From Cryptomeria japonica (lineage: Eukaryota > Streptophyta > Pinopsida > Cupressales > Cupressaceae): a stretch of 64,000 bases of DNA. The stretch covers positions 470,510,008 through 470,574,007 of the forward strand of contig NC_081405.1 of assembly GCF_030272615.1 (NCBI RefSeq), in the 5' to 3' direction. Below the pieces are notes generated by a model. It saw only the letters and a list, made by a program, of their open reading frames with translations. It ran no database searches and had not been told where the DNA came from. Below, in pieces: positions 1 to 11,760 of this stretch. The position numbers and the translations under genes are program-made. How positions within the stretch are numbered: position 1 is the stretch's first letter; every line of letters begins with the position of its first letter.

Positions 1-222
1 GCAATGGTGGGGTCATGGAACCTCCTCAGAGGAGTGGTGATCATGGGAGATAGGCATCTGGAGGATCTTCTTGCCCATAGCCACAAAGACAGTCAGAGTC
101 AGGTGGTAGTGGTACAAGACAACGGTGATTTGATTTGGAGGCACTTGTATTTTTATCTGATATCATTGTATACTTGGACTTTATTGTTTTATTATGATCT
201 ATATGTAGACATGGATTCTATA
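1..222 (+). pseudogene. Possible tail of antisense cargo gene (PMD-like) of element A
   Basis: Reading from base 3 on the plus strand gives a Gly/Ser/Gln/Arg-rich stretch interrupted by TAG (positions 51 and 78) and TGA but no TAA until the frame dies. It lies opposite in strand to pol and about 1.8 kb beyond the integrase stop. In element B the Gly/Gln/Arg-rich tail of a plant mobile domain gene sits about 1.6 kb beyond its integrase stop in the same orientation. The domain itself would lie outside the window, so the identity is inferred from position, composition and stop type only. An overlapping open frame at 4-225 has no family features. Confidence 0.3.
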
Positions 223-1997
223 TGATGATGATCTTTATTATGCATGTTACTCTATTTGATGATGATGCTTTATATGATAATGAAATGATAAATGCTTTTG
301 TTGATTTTCAATTTTGATGATCTTTTATGCAAATGAAAATGATTACTAATTTAAATGATATATGCATGATGCAAATGAAATCATCTATATGGAAATGCAA
401 ATGAATGATTGATTTTCTTTTGATTTATGATGATGTAAATGCAAATCATCTACATGAAAATATTTTTGAGTTTTTATGTAATGTTTATAATGATTATGAA
501 TCTAAGTGCAAAGATGCAATTAAATGATCATTAATGGAATGATAATGCAAATAATAATGATGATACACTACATGATGAATGAAATGAACTTAATTAAATG
601 CAAGCTAATGCAAAGATAAAATGCAACTAAATGAAATGGATGATGATTAAAATGTTTCTTAAAAAATTGAATGCACATATAATAATTAAATGTAAATTGT
701 TTTTGTTTGTCCAAGTATACTCAATCTTTATTTATGACCGTTGATCTATTAATGAAATGATATGCTTATAATGCAACTGACTATGAATGCTTATAATGCA
801 GACAAATAATGAGCTAATCCAAAATCATCTAACTAAAAATTGTACTGCCATTCTTCATATGCTATCTTGTAACAGTGCTTGATTTCATCATTGAGCTTTA
901 AAATGTTGTAAGAAAATACAAGCAACTTGACATAATGATTCAAGATGACCTGAGTATTCCTTACATGGATTTTGATATAACAAGTTAATACAAGCAACTT
1001 GATATAATGGATCAAGTTGACTTGAGTATTGCTTGTAGAACAGACAAGGAATATCCCCTTTCATGCATGACTTGGAATATCCTCCTTGATCTTTTGCCGA
1101 TCATATCCTGAGACAAGTACATACCTTAGTAAGAGATAAACCATAGACAACAATCAAATAAAATAATCATGCCCCATCATAGCTTCTCTAGTCATGGACA
1201 TCCTTGAGTTGCATAGAGTACATGATTAGCAATAAAATTAAGATATAAACACTGAATCTTGCATGTTATTCACATGTTCTTATGGTCATTAACTGATATA
1301 ATCATCTTAATGAATGATATTTGATAATCCTTTATTACTTGCTGATTGATTCTTCAGTTTTTGAGTTTCATGATTTAGTTTGTTGATGAAATGCCTTGAT
1401 TGATTTGTTGCTTTGTTTCTCATTATTTGTTTCAAAATCCTAGGTGTTTTTGGTTTTTCTAAGTTTTTTGAATGTTTTGGATTTTCAAAGATTCAAAAGA
1501 TCACTTTAGCAAAAGGAAATTAGGATTTTACCACTAATGGAAACAAAAATTTATTATGAATGTATGAATTGATCAAGATCCAAACCATGGCGAGATACAA
1601 ATGCAAATATGATTGATTTTGATAAAATCTAGGACAGTGACTACGACAATTATGTCAAAGGTTGTTAACTGTTGGTAAGCTGCATATTTCTTGCTAAATG
1701 GTTCATAGCAATATATGTGAAAGATGGAAGATGGAATGGATAAGCTAAGGTATATGGAAGTGATAGATGCGATAGGATGGAGTGGATAGGTGCGCAAAGC
1801 GATCCCATAGATGGAGGAACTTACTTTATAGATAGCGCCTGTTTACCAGGTTTTCACCATCTTAATTTATTTCATTTTTCTCTCTTTTTTTTAATGTTTG
1901 TTTTATACTTTTCAGGAATTTTCCGCTTTTCTGATGTCTACTGATTTCTTCAAGACTTTATATGCTTTTTATTGATTGATTTTTAGGACTTTATATC
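223..1997. other. 3' spacer of element A, no gene seen
   Basis: AT-rich sequence between the integrase stop and the possible cargo tail. About 220-800 is a degenerate run of ATGATG, AAATGC and AAATGA words, like a shorter stretch at 59,937-60,030 in element B. Near 1,836-1,860 is CCTGTTTACCAGGTTTTCA, also present near 61,048-61,120 in B. Short open frames here (833-1,015 and 1,573-1,797, minus) show no family motif. Confidence 0.6.
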
Positions 1998-3145
1998 TCA
2001 AGCATAAAATTTCTTGAGATGGATATAATTTATAGGTTCATCAAACCAATCACCTTCAGGGGTAGATAACTTGTATGCTCCTGATCCATATGCTGCTACT
2101 ATGACAAAAGGTCCTAACCAATTTGGTTCAAATTTCCCTTCTTTTCTCAGTCTTGCTGATTTCTTGGATTCTCCCTTAGAACTATATCTCCAATCTGAAA
2201 AATGTGTGGCTTGACATTGTGGTTATAACTTCTTGCCATTGTTTGTTGATATACTTTTAAATGATCTGTTGCATTTTGGCAACGTTCCTAAAGCAGGTCT
2301 AGTTCCTGGAGTCGAGAGACTCGTTGTTCTTCTTTTGGTATAAGACCTTGCAAGGATACTCGTAGAGAAGGTATCTCTACTTCGATAGGTAATATGGCTT
2401 TTGATCCATAGACCAAACAATATGGAGTTTCTCCTATTGGAGTGCCGATTCTAGTTCGGTATGCCCAAAGAGAAGGATTTAGCTGAATGTGCCAGTCTTT
2501 TCCAGCTTCATTGATTGTTTTCTTTAAGATTTTCAAGATAGTTTTGTTTGATGCCTCAGCTTGACCATTTCCCTATGGATAATATGGAGTAGAAAATCTA
2601 TGTTGGATATGAAATTGTTCACATAGCTCCTTCTCATCTTGATTTTTGAATGGTTTTCCATTATCAGTGATAATGGTCATAGGAACTCCATAGCGATAGA
2701 TTATATAATTCAAAATAAATGATGATATTTATTTTCCTATCACTGTTGTTAAAGACACTGCTTAAATCCATTTAGTAAAATATTCAGTAGCAATCAGAAT
2801 AAACTTATGTCCATTAGAAGATGAGGGATTTATCTTTCCTACCAAATCAAGGCCCCATTGGGAAAATGGCCATGACCCTATCATAGGAATAACTCTTGTG
2901 CTGGTGCATGAATGAGATTCCCATGGATTTGACATTGCTTGCATTTTCTAGCATATGTGAATGAATCTCTCTCCATAGTAGGCCAAAAATAACCCATACA
3001 AAGAATTTCTTAGCCAATGTTAAACCACTTGAGTGTGTGCCATAAATACCTGCATGAACTTTGTTAAGAACTTTCTTAGATTCTTCTTGTTCAAGACATC
3101 TCAACAAAGTACCATCTAGACCATGCCTATATAGGATATCAGAAA
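1998..3145 (-). pseudogene. Element A integrase (broken)
   Basis: Ty3-type integrase, which joins the reverse-transcribed DNA to the chromosome. The N-terminal HHCC zinc region lies around 3,107-2,847 but its frame slips between the His and Cys pairs. The core shows the first Asp in WGLDLVGKI (about 2,850), the second Asp in ITDNGK (about 2,660) and the Glu in GQAEAS (about 2,555), so the DDE triad is recognisable. A TAG lies just before GNGQAEAS. The C-terminal part (2,536-2,288) and the IHLKKFYA ending lead to a TGA at 1,998-2,000. It follows the second RNase H directly. Too many breaks for function. Confidence 0.85.
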
Positions 3146-4225
3146 TTATAGTATAGTGAGAGGACTGATGGATAAAATTCCTTCTCTGATATGAGATAAG
3201 TCAAGAGGAAGGATATGTTCTTTTAAATACTGATAAATTTGACCGTATGAGGATTGACTAGTTCCCGATATATGGCAAATTCGGTAGGTATTTTGGGATT
3301 GAACGGTAGGGGTTAAGATACCATCCATGAGAAATTTGTAATGTTGTTGATTCTCCTTATTTTGCAAGAGAGATGCTATTGTAGCCATTGCATCTACTAC
3401 TTTATTCTCATTTCTTGGAATTTGGGTGAATGATATTTCTTTAAAGTGTTCTTTAAATTCCTCTATCAGCTGTTTGTATGGCATAAGCTTATCATACTTT
3501 GTTTGATATTCATCATTTATTTTATTGATGATAAGTTGTGAATTACCATAGACATGTAGTTCTTTGACGTTCCATTCAATGGCCATTTTAAGCCCAATAG
3601 CCAATGCTTCATACTTTGCAGTATTATTAGTACATGGAAACCACCGTCTATATGATTTGGGAATTGTGTGTCCTTGAGGTGTGATGAAAAATATTCCTGT
3701 GCCTGATCCATATTGTGTATAAGAACCATCAAAGTACAATTCCCAAAAGTTTGTACTTACTGTCAAGATATCTGCATCAAGAAATTCAATGTGCAAAGGC
3801 ATGTTATTTTGTAAAGGTGTATTAGTCAATTGATCAGTGATAACTTGTCCCTTGATAGCTTTTCGGTTAACATACTCTATATCAAATTCACTTAGTATAA
3901 TAACCCATTTGGATAGTCTCCCTATCAATGTTGACTTGCTCAACAAATATTTGAGGGGATCTATCTTTGCTATTAGTTTCACAAAATGAATCAACATATA
4001 ATATCGCAACTTCTGAGTTATAAATACAACTGCTAGACATGTCTTTTCTATTGAGAAATGATTTAATTCATAACCAACAAGCATTCTACTGATATAATAA
4101 ATTGCTCTTTCTTTTCCTTCATCATCATGTTGAGCTAGGAGAGAGCCTAATGATACATTTGTTGTTGATACATAAAGTAACAATGGTTTCCCTTTGATTG
4201 GTGATATCAGTACTGGAGGACTCAT
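3146..4225 (-). pseudogene. Element A RNase H plus archaeal-type second RNase H
   Basis: 359-codon frame. The first third is the retroviral-type RNase H region (LLLYVSTTNVSLGSLLAQ, then YYISRMLVGYELNHFSIEK), ending with a KWVIILSEFDIEYVNRKAIKGQ connection. From about residue 165 a second RNase H begins: LYFDGSYTQ, NNTAKYEALAIGL, HVYGNSQLI and NKVVDAMATIAS mark its four acidic positions. The third is Asn where the family, and the copy in element B (HIYGDS), has Asp. Dual RNase H is characteristic of plant Tat/Ogre elements. A one-base frame slip near 4,238 separates it from RT, so this is pol sequence and not an independent gene. Confidence 0.87.
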
Positions 4226-4236
4226 AAGATATTCTT

Positions 4237-5409
4237 TTATTTGTAAAAAGCTTCTTCACATTTTAGATCCCATTTGAATGGAATATTTTTATGTAGAAGA
4301 TGGGTGAATGGAAGACATCTATCTACTAATTGAGAAACAAATCTCCTGATTGATTGCAATCTTCCTTGTAAAGATCGCAATTGACTTATGTTCCTAGGTG
4401 ACTCCATTTCCATGATAGCTTTGACTTTTTTAGGATCTACTTCAATTCCATGAGCTGATATAATGTACCCAAGGAGCTTTCCAGAGGTTACCCCAAATGC
4501 ACATTTGTTTGGATTTAATCTCAATTGATATCTTTCCAACCTGTCAACAATCTTGCTTAAAATGTTCAAATGTTCTTGTCTTGTATGAGATTTTGCAAGT
4601 ATGTCATCAACATAATCTTCCATAAATGTATGCATCATATCATGGAAAACTGTTGTCATAGCCCTTTGATAAGTCGCTCTTGCATTCTTAAGCCCAAATG
4701 GCATAACATTCCAACAATATGTTCCCCATGCACAGGTGAAAGCTGTCTTTTCTTGATCTTTAGGTGCAATTCTTATTTGATTATATCCTGAGAAGCCATC
4801 CATTAATGAAAACATCTCATGCCTTGCTGATAAGTCCACTATTATATCAATGTTTGGTAGTGGGAAATCATATTTTGGACATGATTTATTTAGATCTCTG
4901 AAATCTATATAGACTCTTATACTTTTATCTGGTTTTGATACTGGTATAATACTTGAAACCCATTCTGGATAAGCAATAGGTCTTATAAAACCCACTTCTA
5001 ATAGTTTCTTCAGCTTGGTTTTTACAAGAGGAGCAATGTGCGGATGCATCTTTCTTAGCTTTTGCTTAACTGGTTTTGCTTTTAAATCCACATTAAGATG
5101 ATGCATGATAAGATTTGGATTAAGTCCTGGCATATCTGCATAGGACCAAGAAAAATTTATTTGCCTTTTCTTAAAGAATTCCATGTATTCTTTCCTCTCT
5201 GTTTCTGATAATGAGGCAACATAATGAAGTATTTTAGGATCCTTTGATGTACCAATGTTTACTACTTCTGTTGGTTCTATCTGGATAGTAGATCTCTCTT
5301 GAAAATATGCAGGAAGAATGCCATATTTTCCATCTTCTCGCACCTCAAAAAGGTTTTCACCATCAGATACGTCCTTTGTTTTCCCTTTTGATTGATCTAG
5401 TGTTTCCAT
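4237..5409 (-). pseudogene. Element A reverse transcriptase
   Basis: 390 codons open from a Met at 5,409, but the frame is continuous with upstream sequence, so this Met is not a real start. RT landmarks in order: KMHPHIAPLVKTKLKKLLEVGFI, VYIDFRDLNKSCPKYDFPLP, MDGFSGYNQIRIAPKDQEKT, MPFGLKNARATYQR, the catalytic EDYVDDILAKS, LRLNPNKCAFGV and GKLLGYIISAHGIEVDPKK. Palm and fingers look complete and the YVDD box is intact. The usual EFIREV- or EAxYP-type region reads VSSIIPVSKPDKSIRV. The frame ends at TAA 4,237 through a one-base slip, after which RNase H continues in another frame. Confidence 0.92.
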
Positions 5410-7047
5410 GAAATGGTTTTCAACAATAGGTCTTTTTCCTTGTTTTATTTCACTTTTACGATTGGAAAGTTTGGCATTCTCCTAACTACAAGAAACATCA
5501 TTTGATTCTGCAATGGAAGATATCTTAGGTGGGATGGGTTCAACAATGTTAAGGTACACGATTAAGTCATGATCATTGGAGAAGACATTCAATTCATGGT
5601 TATCTAAATTATCCTAATCAATCAATTCAGGATGGAGAAGGGGCAAGTCATAATCACTGTCATCATTAGGTGTTTCAACGTTCATGACATAATGATCATA
5701 ACTTGGCATAAAATAGGTACTGTCATAGATTAAATGTTTTTGAGAATTTTCTATCCCAAGCATCTCCGAATTAGTCCTAACAAAATCAATATTAGCATTT
5801 TGTAGTTCACACTCAAGTGGTTCTTCAACCGACATTTGTCCCTTAAATGAATGGATTATATCAACACACACATCTTTAATACTGCAAATTCCTTCTTGAT
5901 TGACCTCATTTGCATTTTGGAGTTGACATACTTGTGTACATGTTAAAGAGGATTCTTTTGCTAAATTTTGTCTCCTTTCAAACTCAACTTCTTTTGGACT
6001 AATAGTCAATCCAACTTAACTATCTCTTAATTCTTCTATGGTTCTGCCACATCGAGATACATCTTGTTGCTCTTTTGATGAAAATCTTATATTTCTAGAT
6101 GCCTGATTTGTACTTGTTTGTACTTCTTGTGTCATTACTTCTTTTCCTTTGTCATTCCCTTTCCTTTTTGCATACGCCTCTTTTCTCTGAATTCTGAGTT
6201 TTTCTTGCCTTCTTTCTAACTCCATCTTTTGTTTTGCAATAAACAAGTCTTCTTTTGTGATAGTTGTTTGGTCTTCATTGTGTTCCTTACTTGATGTAGT
6301 AGATAAGACATCTGGACTCCATTCATATTCATTTGAATCTGTCTCTGAATCCTGGTCTAGGATTGCTCCACTATACCATACTGGAATGTCATATGGTGCA
6401 AAAAGTTCTTTGATTTCTGCCATCTCTATTTTTACTGTTTCTAGAATATCCTGTTCAGATTTTGCATTTGTTTGTATTTTTAGAACTTGTTGACAAGATT
6501 TTTGTTTACCTTGGATGGTAATCTCCTCTTCTTTCTTTTCATGTTCTTCTTGCTTCTTTTGTTTATTGGTTACTATTCCGGCTGCTTGATGTAGCTTTTC
6601 TTGCCAATTTTCTTCTTTAGAAACTAATTTCTTTTTCCATTTGTGTTGTTGATGATTATGTTGCCTTTGATTGGATTTTAGATATCCAAGCCCTGATTTA
6701 TCTTCTTTGGATTGCGAGTGTGGACAAAAAGGTTTTGAAATACCTTGATGTCGCTTACCAATTGGTCCTTTTCCTTCATATCCCATTTTTTGCATGATTT
6801 CATAACCTTTGCCATATTGTTTCATGGGAATATTGACTTCTGCTGCTATTGCTACAGTTTTATCTTCATCCTTGTACAACCAACCAAGAATGTCTTTGTC
6901 ATCATTTTCCTCTTCAAGAGTTCCAGCACTAACAAATTTTCCTTTAAACATATGTTTTGATCTTTCTGATGTCTTTGATTGAATATCTGTAGGATTTCCA
7001 TATGACTTAGGGGAAAGTGGAAAATTATGCAAAGAATATTTTCCCAT
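5410..7047 (-). pseudogene. Element A linker with G-patch-like domain between protease and RT
   Basis: One frame, the same as RT, interrupted by a TAA at 6,016 and TAGs near 5,611 and 5,482. Residues about 75-120 of the 7,047 frame read GKGYEIMQKMGYEGKGPIGK and RHQGISKPF, then GLGY: a glycine-spaced, aromatic pattern like the G-patch nucleic-acid-binding motif. G-patches next to protease are known in some retroviruses and are seen in plant Ty3 elements. The rest is charged and Lys/Glu/Gln-rich with probable coiled coil (EERREKL-like runs around 6,180-6,260). Start shown is the first Met after a TAA near 7,076; it is probably internal to a gag-pol polyprotein. Confidence 0.65.
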
Positions 7048-7099
7048 TCCTTCATCATTTAATTTGAGCTTTTCTTAAAAAGTTTCCCATAACTTTTCT

Positions 7100-7674
7100 T
7101 GAATTTCTTTGGTAGGATATATTGATTCTCTATTATGTGGAACTCTTGTATCTTGTGTGGGCTTCAAATTATTGCAATATTGACTAGAATTTTCAATTAT
7201 AGTGATCTCTTGTCCTTCATGAGGAAATTTCACACATTGATGATATGTAGAAGGAATTGCTTACATCTTGTGAATCCATGGTCATCCTAGAAGAATGTTG
7301 TAAGAGAGGTTCAAATCTAGAACCTAACACAATGTATCCCTTTCCACAGGTCCTATTCTTATTGGTAGCATAACAGTTCCTTTAGAAGAACATTCTGCTT
7401 CATCATAAGCCTTGATGGTTATTTTCTTTTTTGGGTCCACTGCATTTTCTGAATATCCCAAAGCTTTTATCAAACTTAATGCACAAATGTTTAAGCCGAC
7501 TCCTCCATCTATGAGTACATGTTTGACATGAGTTTTATTAATGGAGACTTCAACATGTAAGGGAGCATTGTGAGGATGTTTTAAGGATGCATCATCATTT
7601 TTAGAAAATGATAAGCAATGAGGAGCTATAAGGTGTCCTACCATGTTTTGGAACTGATCTATATCCAAATATTT
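7100..7674 (-). pseudogene. Element A aspartic protease
   Basis: Retropepsin-like region that would cut the polyprotein. The active-site block is HVLIDGGVGLNICALSLIKALG (Asp-Gly-Gly instead of the usual Asp-Ser/Thr-Gly, common in plant Ty3 elements). Later comes the SYNILLG and PWIHKM, then AIPSTYHQCVKFPHEG block typical of this family's protease end, interrupted by stops near 7,286 and 7,264. A TAA at 7,675 separates it in frame from the gag knuckle upstream. Confidence 0.75.
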
Positions 7675-9556
7675 TTAAACTGTTGTTTCCACTAAAGCTT
7701 TCTCCAAAATTTCCTTATGCATAGGTGAAACCTTGAGAAGTTCCAGAATTGATATTTGAGTGGGTATTCTTTGTAATTGCTCTACTAAATTGTATTGTTG
7801 TGACGTGGATGTTGAGTCTTTTGCTATGCCTGGAAAGGTAACCTTTTCTTTGCTTCTCATAATAACATTGATTGGCTCTGAAGATGGATTATCTTTAACA
7901 ATGATTACATTTACCACATCATCATATGTATAAGTGTAATTTACTTTGGCTTTTCCTTTGTCATCTTTTATTTGGGATGGTTCAACTTTGTCATAATTCA
8001 GAAGTGGAGTTTTGAAAGCCAGGTGTGATTCATTTGTCTTATGGCTATCCATTGTGATGGTTCCATTATCGATTAGATCTTGGATAAGGTGCTTCAATCT
8101 CTGACAATCATTTGTTAGGTGTCCTTTATTTCGATGGTAATTGCAAAAATGATTGTCATTCCACCAATTTGGCTTGATTGGTGGTTTATAACTTCTTGCT
8201 TCTAGTAAAACAATCAATTTGTTGGCAAGGAGAGTTTCTAGAGTTGATTCCAAAGGCTCTCCAATGTTTGTGAATTTCCTCCGAGGATTGGAGAAAAAGG
8301 ACTTGGCTTTATTTGTTTTCTAGATTGTTCTTGCTTGGGATTTGACTTGATAGATTAAAAATTGGTTGTTGTTGTTTTGTAATACTATTATCGTCATTTC
8401 CTTCATTGCTGACATTCCTATTCTTTGACCAGAACTAGGGTTTGTCATTGTTGTTGTGGTTGTTGTTGTATGAATTATTGTAAAGTTTTAGCTCTCCTTT
8501 CTTTACCATTGTGTTCTCTATTTTCAGACCATTCTCGATCATTTTGGCAAAAGAGGGAGGACATTGCATTCTTGGTTGATAACTCATTTCACTGATAAGA
8601 TTATCAATGAATATGTCCATCTTTTCTTGATCAGGTACATCTCGGGGATACCTATTAAACATGCATTTCCATCGTTGTAAGAAGATCATAAAAGATTCAC
8701 CATTCTTTTGTTTAACATTGCAGAGATGCAGCATCGTTATCTCATTCCTTATATTATATGAGTATTGTGAAATAAATATATTAACAAGTTCTTCAAAATA
8801 TTTGATTCCGGATGGTAAGCTTGAAAACTACTCCATTGATTGTCCATTTAAACTTCTAGGAAAAAGATGCATAAGGTAAGTTTCATCGTGAGCAAATTCC
8901 ATGCTCATAGTACAAAACTCCCTAATGTGATCCCAAGGATCGGATTTTCCATCATATTTGTCATATTTAGGAATCTCGCAATGTTGCGGAAATGGTATCA
9001 TATTCAAATTCTTTTCGAACGGATATGGGCATATATCTTCTAATGAATACTTCTTATAGCTTGTTCCATTTTGCATGTCTTGTATCTGTTGTTGTAAAGT
9101 TTGCATTTGTTGAGCAAGGTTTGACAATGGATTATCCACATAGTTTCTCCTTGTTTCTTCGTGAGTTCGTTTATCACTACACTCTTTTCTTGTGTCATCC
9201 CTTTCTTTCCTTGATTCTTCATGACTTTATTTGTTCACATCTTCATTATTTGGATCATCTGTGTTTTGGGTGTTACTTGCCTCTACATCTTGTTTCAAAC
9301 TTTCTATGTTTAAGTCTTGTGGTGGTTTAGCCCCAGATCTTGCCAACATTAAGAGATATTTCTCTTTTTGCTTTGCCAACAATTTTTCTATTAGCCTATC
9401 AAATTTGAAATCTTGCTTGAGGTCTCTAATGGTGCTATTGACTGCTTCTTCGTCAACAATGGTAAATCCAAAAATTTGAAATATAGGATTATCTTCTTCC
9501 TCCATTTGTTGTTGTTTTCTAAGTTGTTTGTATTGGGCTCTAGTCCAAACTGGCAT
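7675..9556 (-). pseudogene. Element A gag (capsid and zinc knuckle)
   Basis: Structural protein forming the particle. The likely start is the Met at 9,556 (MPVWTRAQYKQLRKQQQ), a common beginning for Tat-group gag. Next come a coiled-coil-like MDNPLSNLAQQMQTLQQQIQ (9,139), the EIPKYDKYDGKSDPWDHIREF box, and the capsid core LHLCNVKQKNGESFMIFLQRW (8,734). A knuckle follows: CNYHRNKGHLTNDC (CX2HX4HX4C), then LKHLIQDLIDNGTI. The frame changes between 8,435 and 8,253, and stops near 9,225, 8,830 and 7,675 break it further. Protease follows directly. Confidence 0.85.
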
Positions 9557-11740
9557 GTGATTATTTCAAAGTTGTTGAAATTTCCAAAGGAAAAAGTCAA
9601 TAGGTGATTATTGGTTTAGGAAGATATGCTTTGTTGATTTTATTGCTATTGTTTGTTCGTTGTGATAAAGCGTCTCTTTGTTGAAAAACACGTCCTTGTA
9701 ATATTTCTTTGTCAAACTTTGTACTGCAATCACTTAAGTAGTGACGAAAATGGTGTAGGAATGTCCTATGTTTTAATAAGATCTTGCGATTGATATACAA
9801 GAATCTTATTCTTTTCTTAAGGTGATACTTAAAAGTCATATAAGCATTTGACAATTTACAAGTAAGTTTGATTCCAATGTTGGTGCAATTCTGATTTTGA
9901 TATAACCTAGGTTCAAAATAGGAAAGATATATCCAAGACTATGAATCTAGTATATATTGATCAAGCTTTGTGATAGAGGATTTGATTATCCTGATGAGAC
10001 AATTGACAATGATGTTGATTTTTTTTCACTTAAGTTGTTTGAATCAATAGCTTGTTGAATGTTGATGTTTATAGAACTTTTTGGGAATAACCTGTTGGAT
10101 TAGTGACCTAGTTGTTGAGTTAGTTTGAAAATATGTGATGGTTTTAGAGATGTCCTTCAAGAAGTATTTCAATACTGACGTTTTGATACTTTAGTTTCAA
10201 TTTGGTGTTTCAAATGTTGGAAAGCTTTTGTATTACCCTTTTGATCAAACTTTTTCAGCAATTTGTTGGATTTTTGCTCACTCGTAGATGATAATTTTCT
10301 TCAATTTTTGACCATTTGGAACATGTAACAGACATAGAAGGCACAATGTTTAATAAACAAAATGCACAAGCAAGTACAAATCTTATGGCAGGCTGAGACA
10401 ATAGTTGTTGAATCTCACATGGGGTTTCCCCTGAGGCTACACTATTCAAAGTAGATATTTAGATTCTTGACCCCACTGGCTCCACCCTCAGCACTAACTT
10501 CTTCGGGGCACCCAAGCACTAGTTTGCATGAAAACTCCCCATGGCAAACTTTATATCTCTACTAGGAACCATATGTGTGTGAGTCACTTCAAAGGTTTGA
10601 CCTCCTGTGCCAACAACTAGAAGTTATTTGGCAACTAGTACAAGTGGTTTTTAGTAAAGGTTTCCGGTCATGTGGCCATATATGCGGCACTTTTAGCTCT
10701 TTAAATACAGAAGGTTCCCAGCCTATAGAGGTTATGCTCCATAGGGTTTATGGGGAAACATAGTGTCAGTATGAACTTATCAGCACATGTTGTTTGGGAC
10801 TTTCATCACAAACACGATTAATTTATAGTGGATTGGAAGGACTCGGTATTAGCTCGTTTCCACTTCAGGTCATTCCCCTCTCACTGGCCCCCTCAAGGCA
10901 GCTCGGGAAGGTAGGCCCTCTAAAAGATTTAATTGTTGAAAGCAAAGAAAGCATAAAAGAGTGGGTTTGGCTTTTTGGTCACCCAATTAAGGGGAGAGCA
11001 TATACCTACCACTTTTGAGACACGAAATATAAGTGTTCTTTTTAAGCTTTTCAAAGCAATTGTTGGCTAAGTCCTATTTGGAGATGTTTCTCCAACAAGC
11101 ATGGTGTTTATTTTAGCCTTTTTAAAAGTCTATGTGCAACTATTTTAGAGAAGTTACTAAAAATGCAAGTTGCATGCTATCAATTTATCCTCTTAGTTAG
11201 ACTAAATGAACAAGACATGATATATTACTTCCCAAAATAAGGCCTTCAATTAACTAGATGAGGAAATGCATAAAATTTGCCTTAAACACCATCCTGCACA
11301 TGTATGTTAGTAGTTTGAAAAATCTAATTTCTTGGACATTCGGACTTGAAAGAAAATTTTGTTATTTGGAAACAAAAGTGCTATTCTAACATATGCGCTA
11401 TCTTTTTCCTCAAATGTGCTAATATTTAGAGAAAAAGTGCTAACCTAGACTACAAAAGCGCTGCTTTGTGGATACAAAAGTGTGATTTCTTTAATAAATG
11501 CGCTAATCTAGAGGACAAAAGTGCTAACCAAGAAGACAAAAGCGCTAACCGACAATGCAAATGCATAGATTTTTCAAACAAAAGTGCTAACTTGCATGGC
11601 ATATGCGCTAACCTATGATGTTAATGCACTAACCTATGAGCAAAAGCATTGTCAGAATCCACACATGCGTGAATCTGCATTACAAATGCATTAATTTTAC
11701 TTTTTGCAATCTTTTTAAAGGTATATGCAAGGTTTATAAG
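9557..11740 (-). other. Long untranslated leader of element A
   Basis: 2.2 kb between primer-binding site and gag with no family-like reading frame. At 11,369-11,660 is an irregular tandem array of (A)CAAAAGTGCTAACC-type units (see separate entry). Small frames at 10,255-10,449, 10,575-10,763 and 10,794-11,018 have no recognised features. Long leaders are usual in Tat/Ogre elements. Confidence 0.65.
11369..11660. repeat. Degenerate tandem array of GTGCTAACC-type units in A leader
   Basis: About 14 loosely spaced units (20-30 bases apart) alternating forms such as CAAAAGTGCTAACC, CAAAAGCGCTAACC and ATATGCGCTAACC. The variation is mostly C/T and G/A transitions at the central GYGCT. Read on the element's own strand the unit is GGTTAGCACTTTTG. 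Confidence 0.7.
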
Positions 11741-11757
11741 CCCCACGGTGGGTGCCA
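11741..11757 (-). promoter_or_regulatory. Primer-binding site of element A
   Basis: Minus strand reads TGGCACCCACCGTGGGG, three bases inside the 5' LTR end. It resembles the TGGCGCC-type primer sites of plant Ty3 elements with one C/T change. I did not assign the tRNA. Confidence 0.75.
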
Positions 11758-11760
11758 AAA

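Noticed and set aside
2847-3107. Independent 86-aa minus-strand gene
   Set aside because: It is the zinc-binding start of A's integrase shifted in frame part way.
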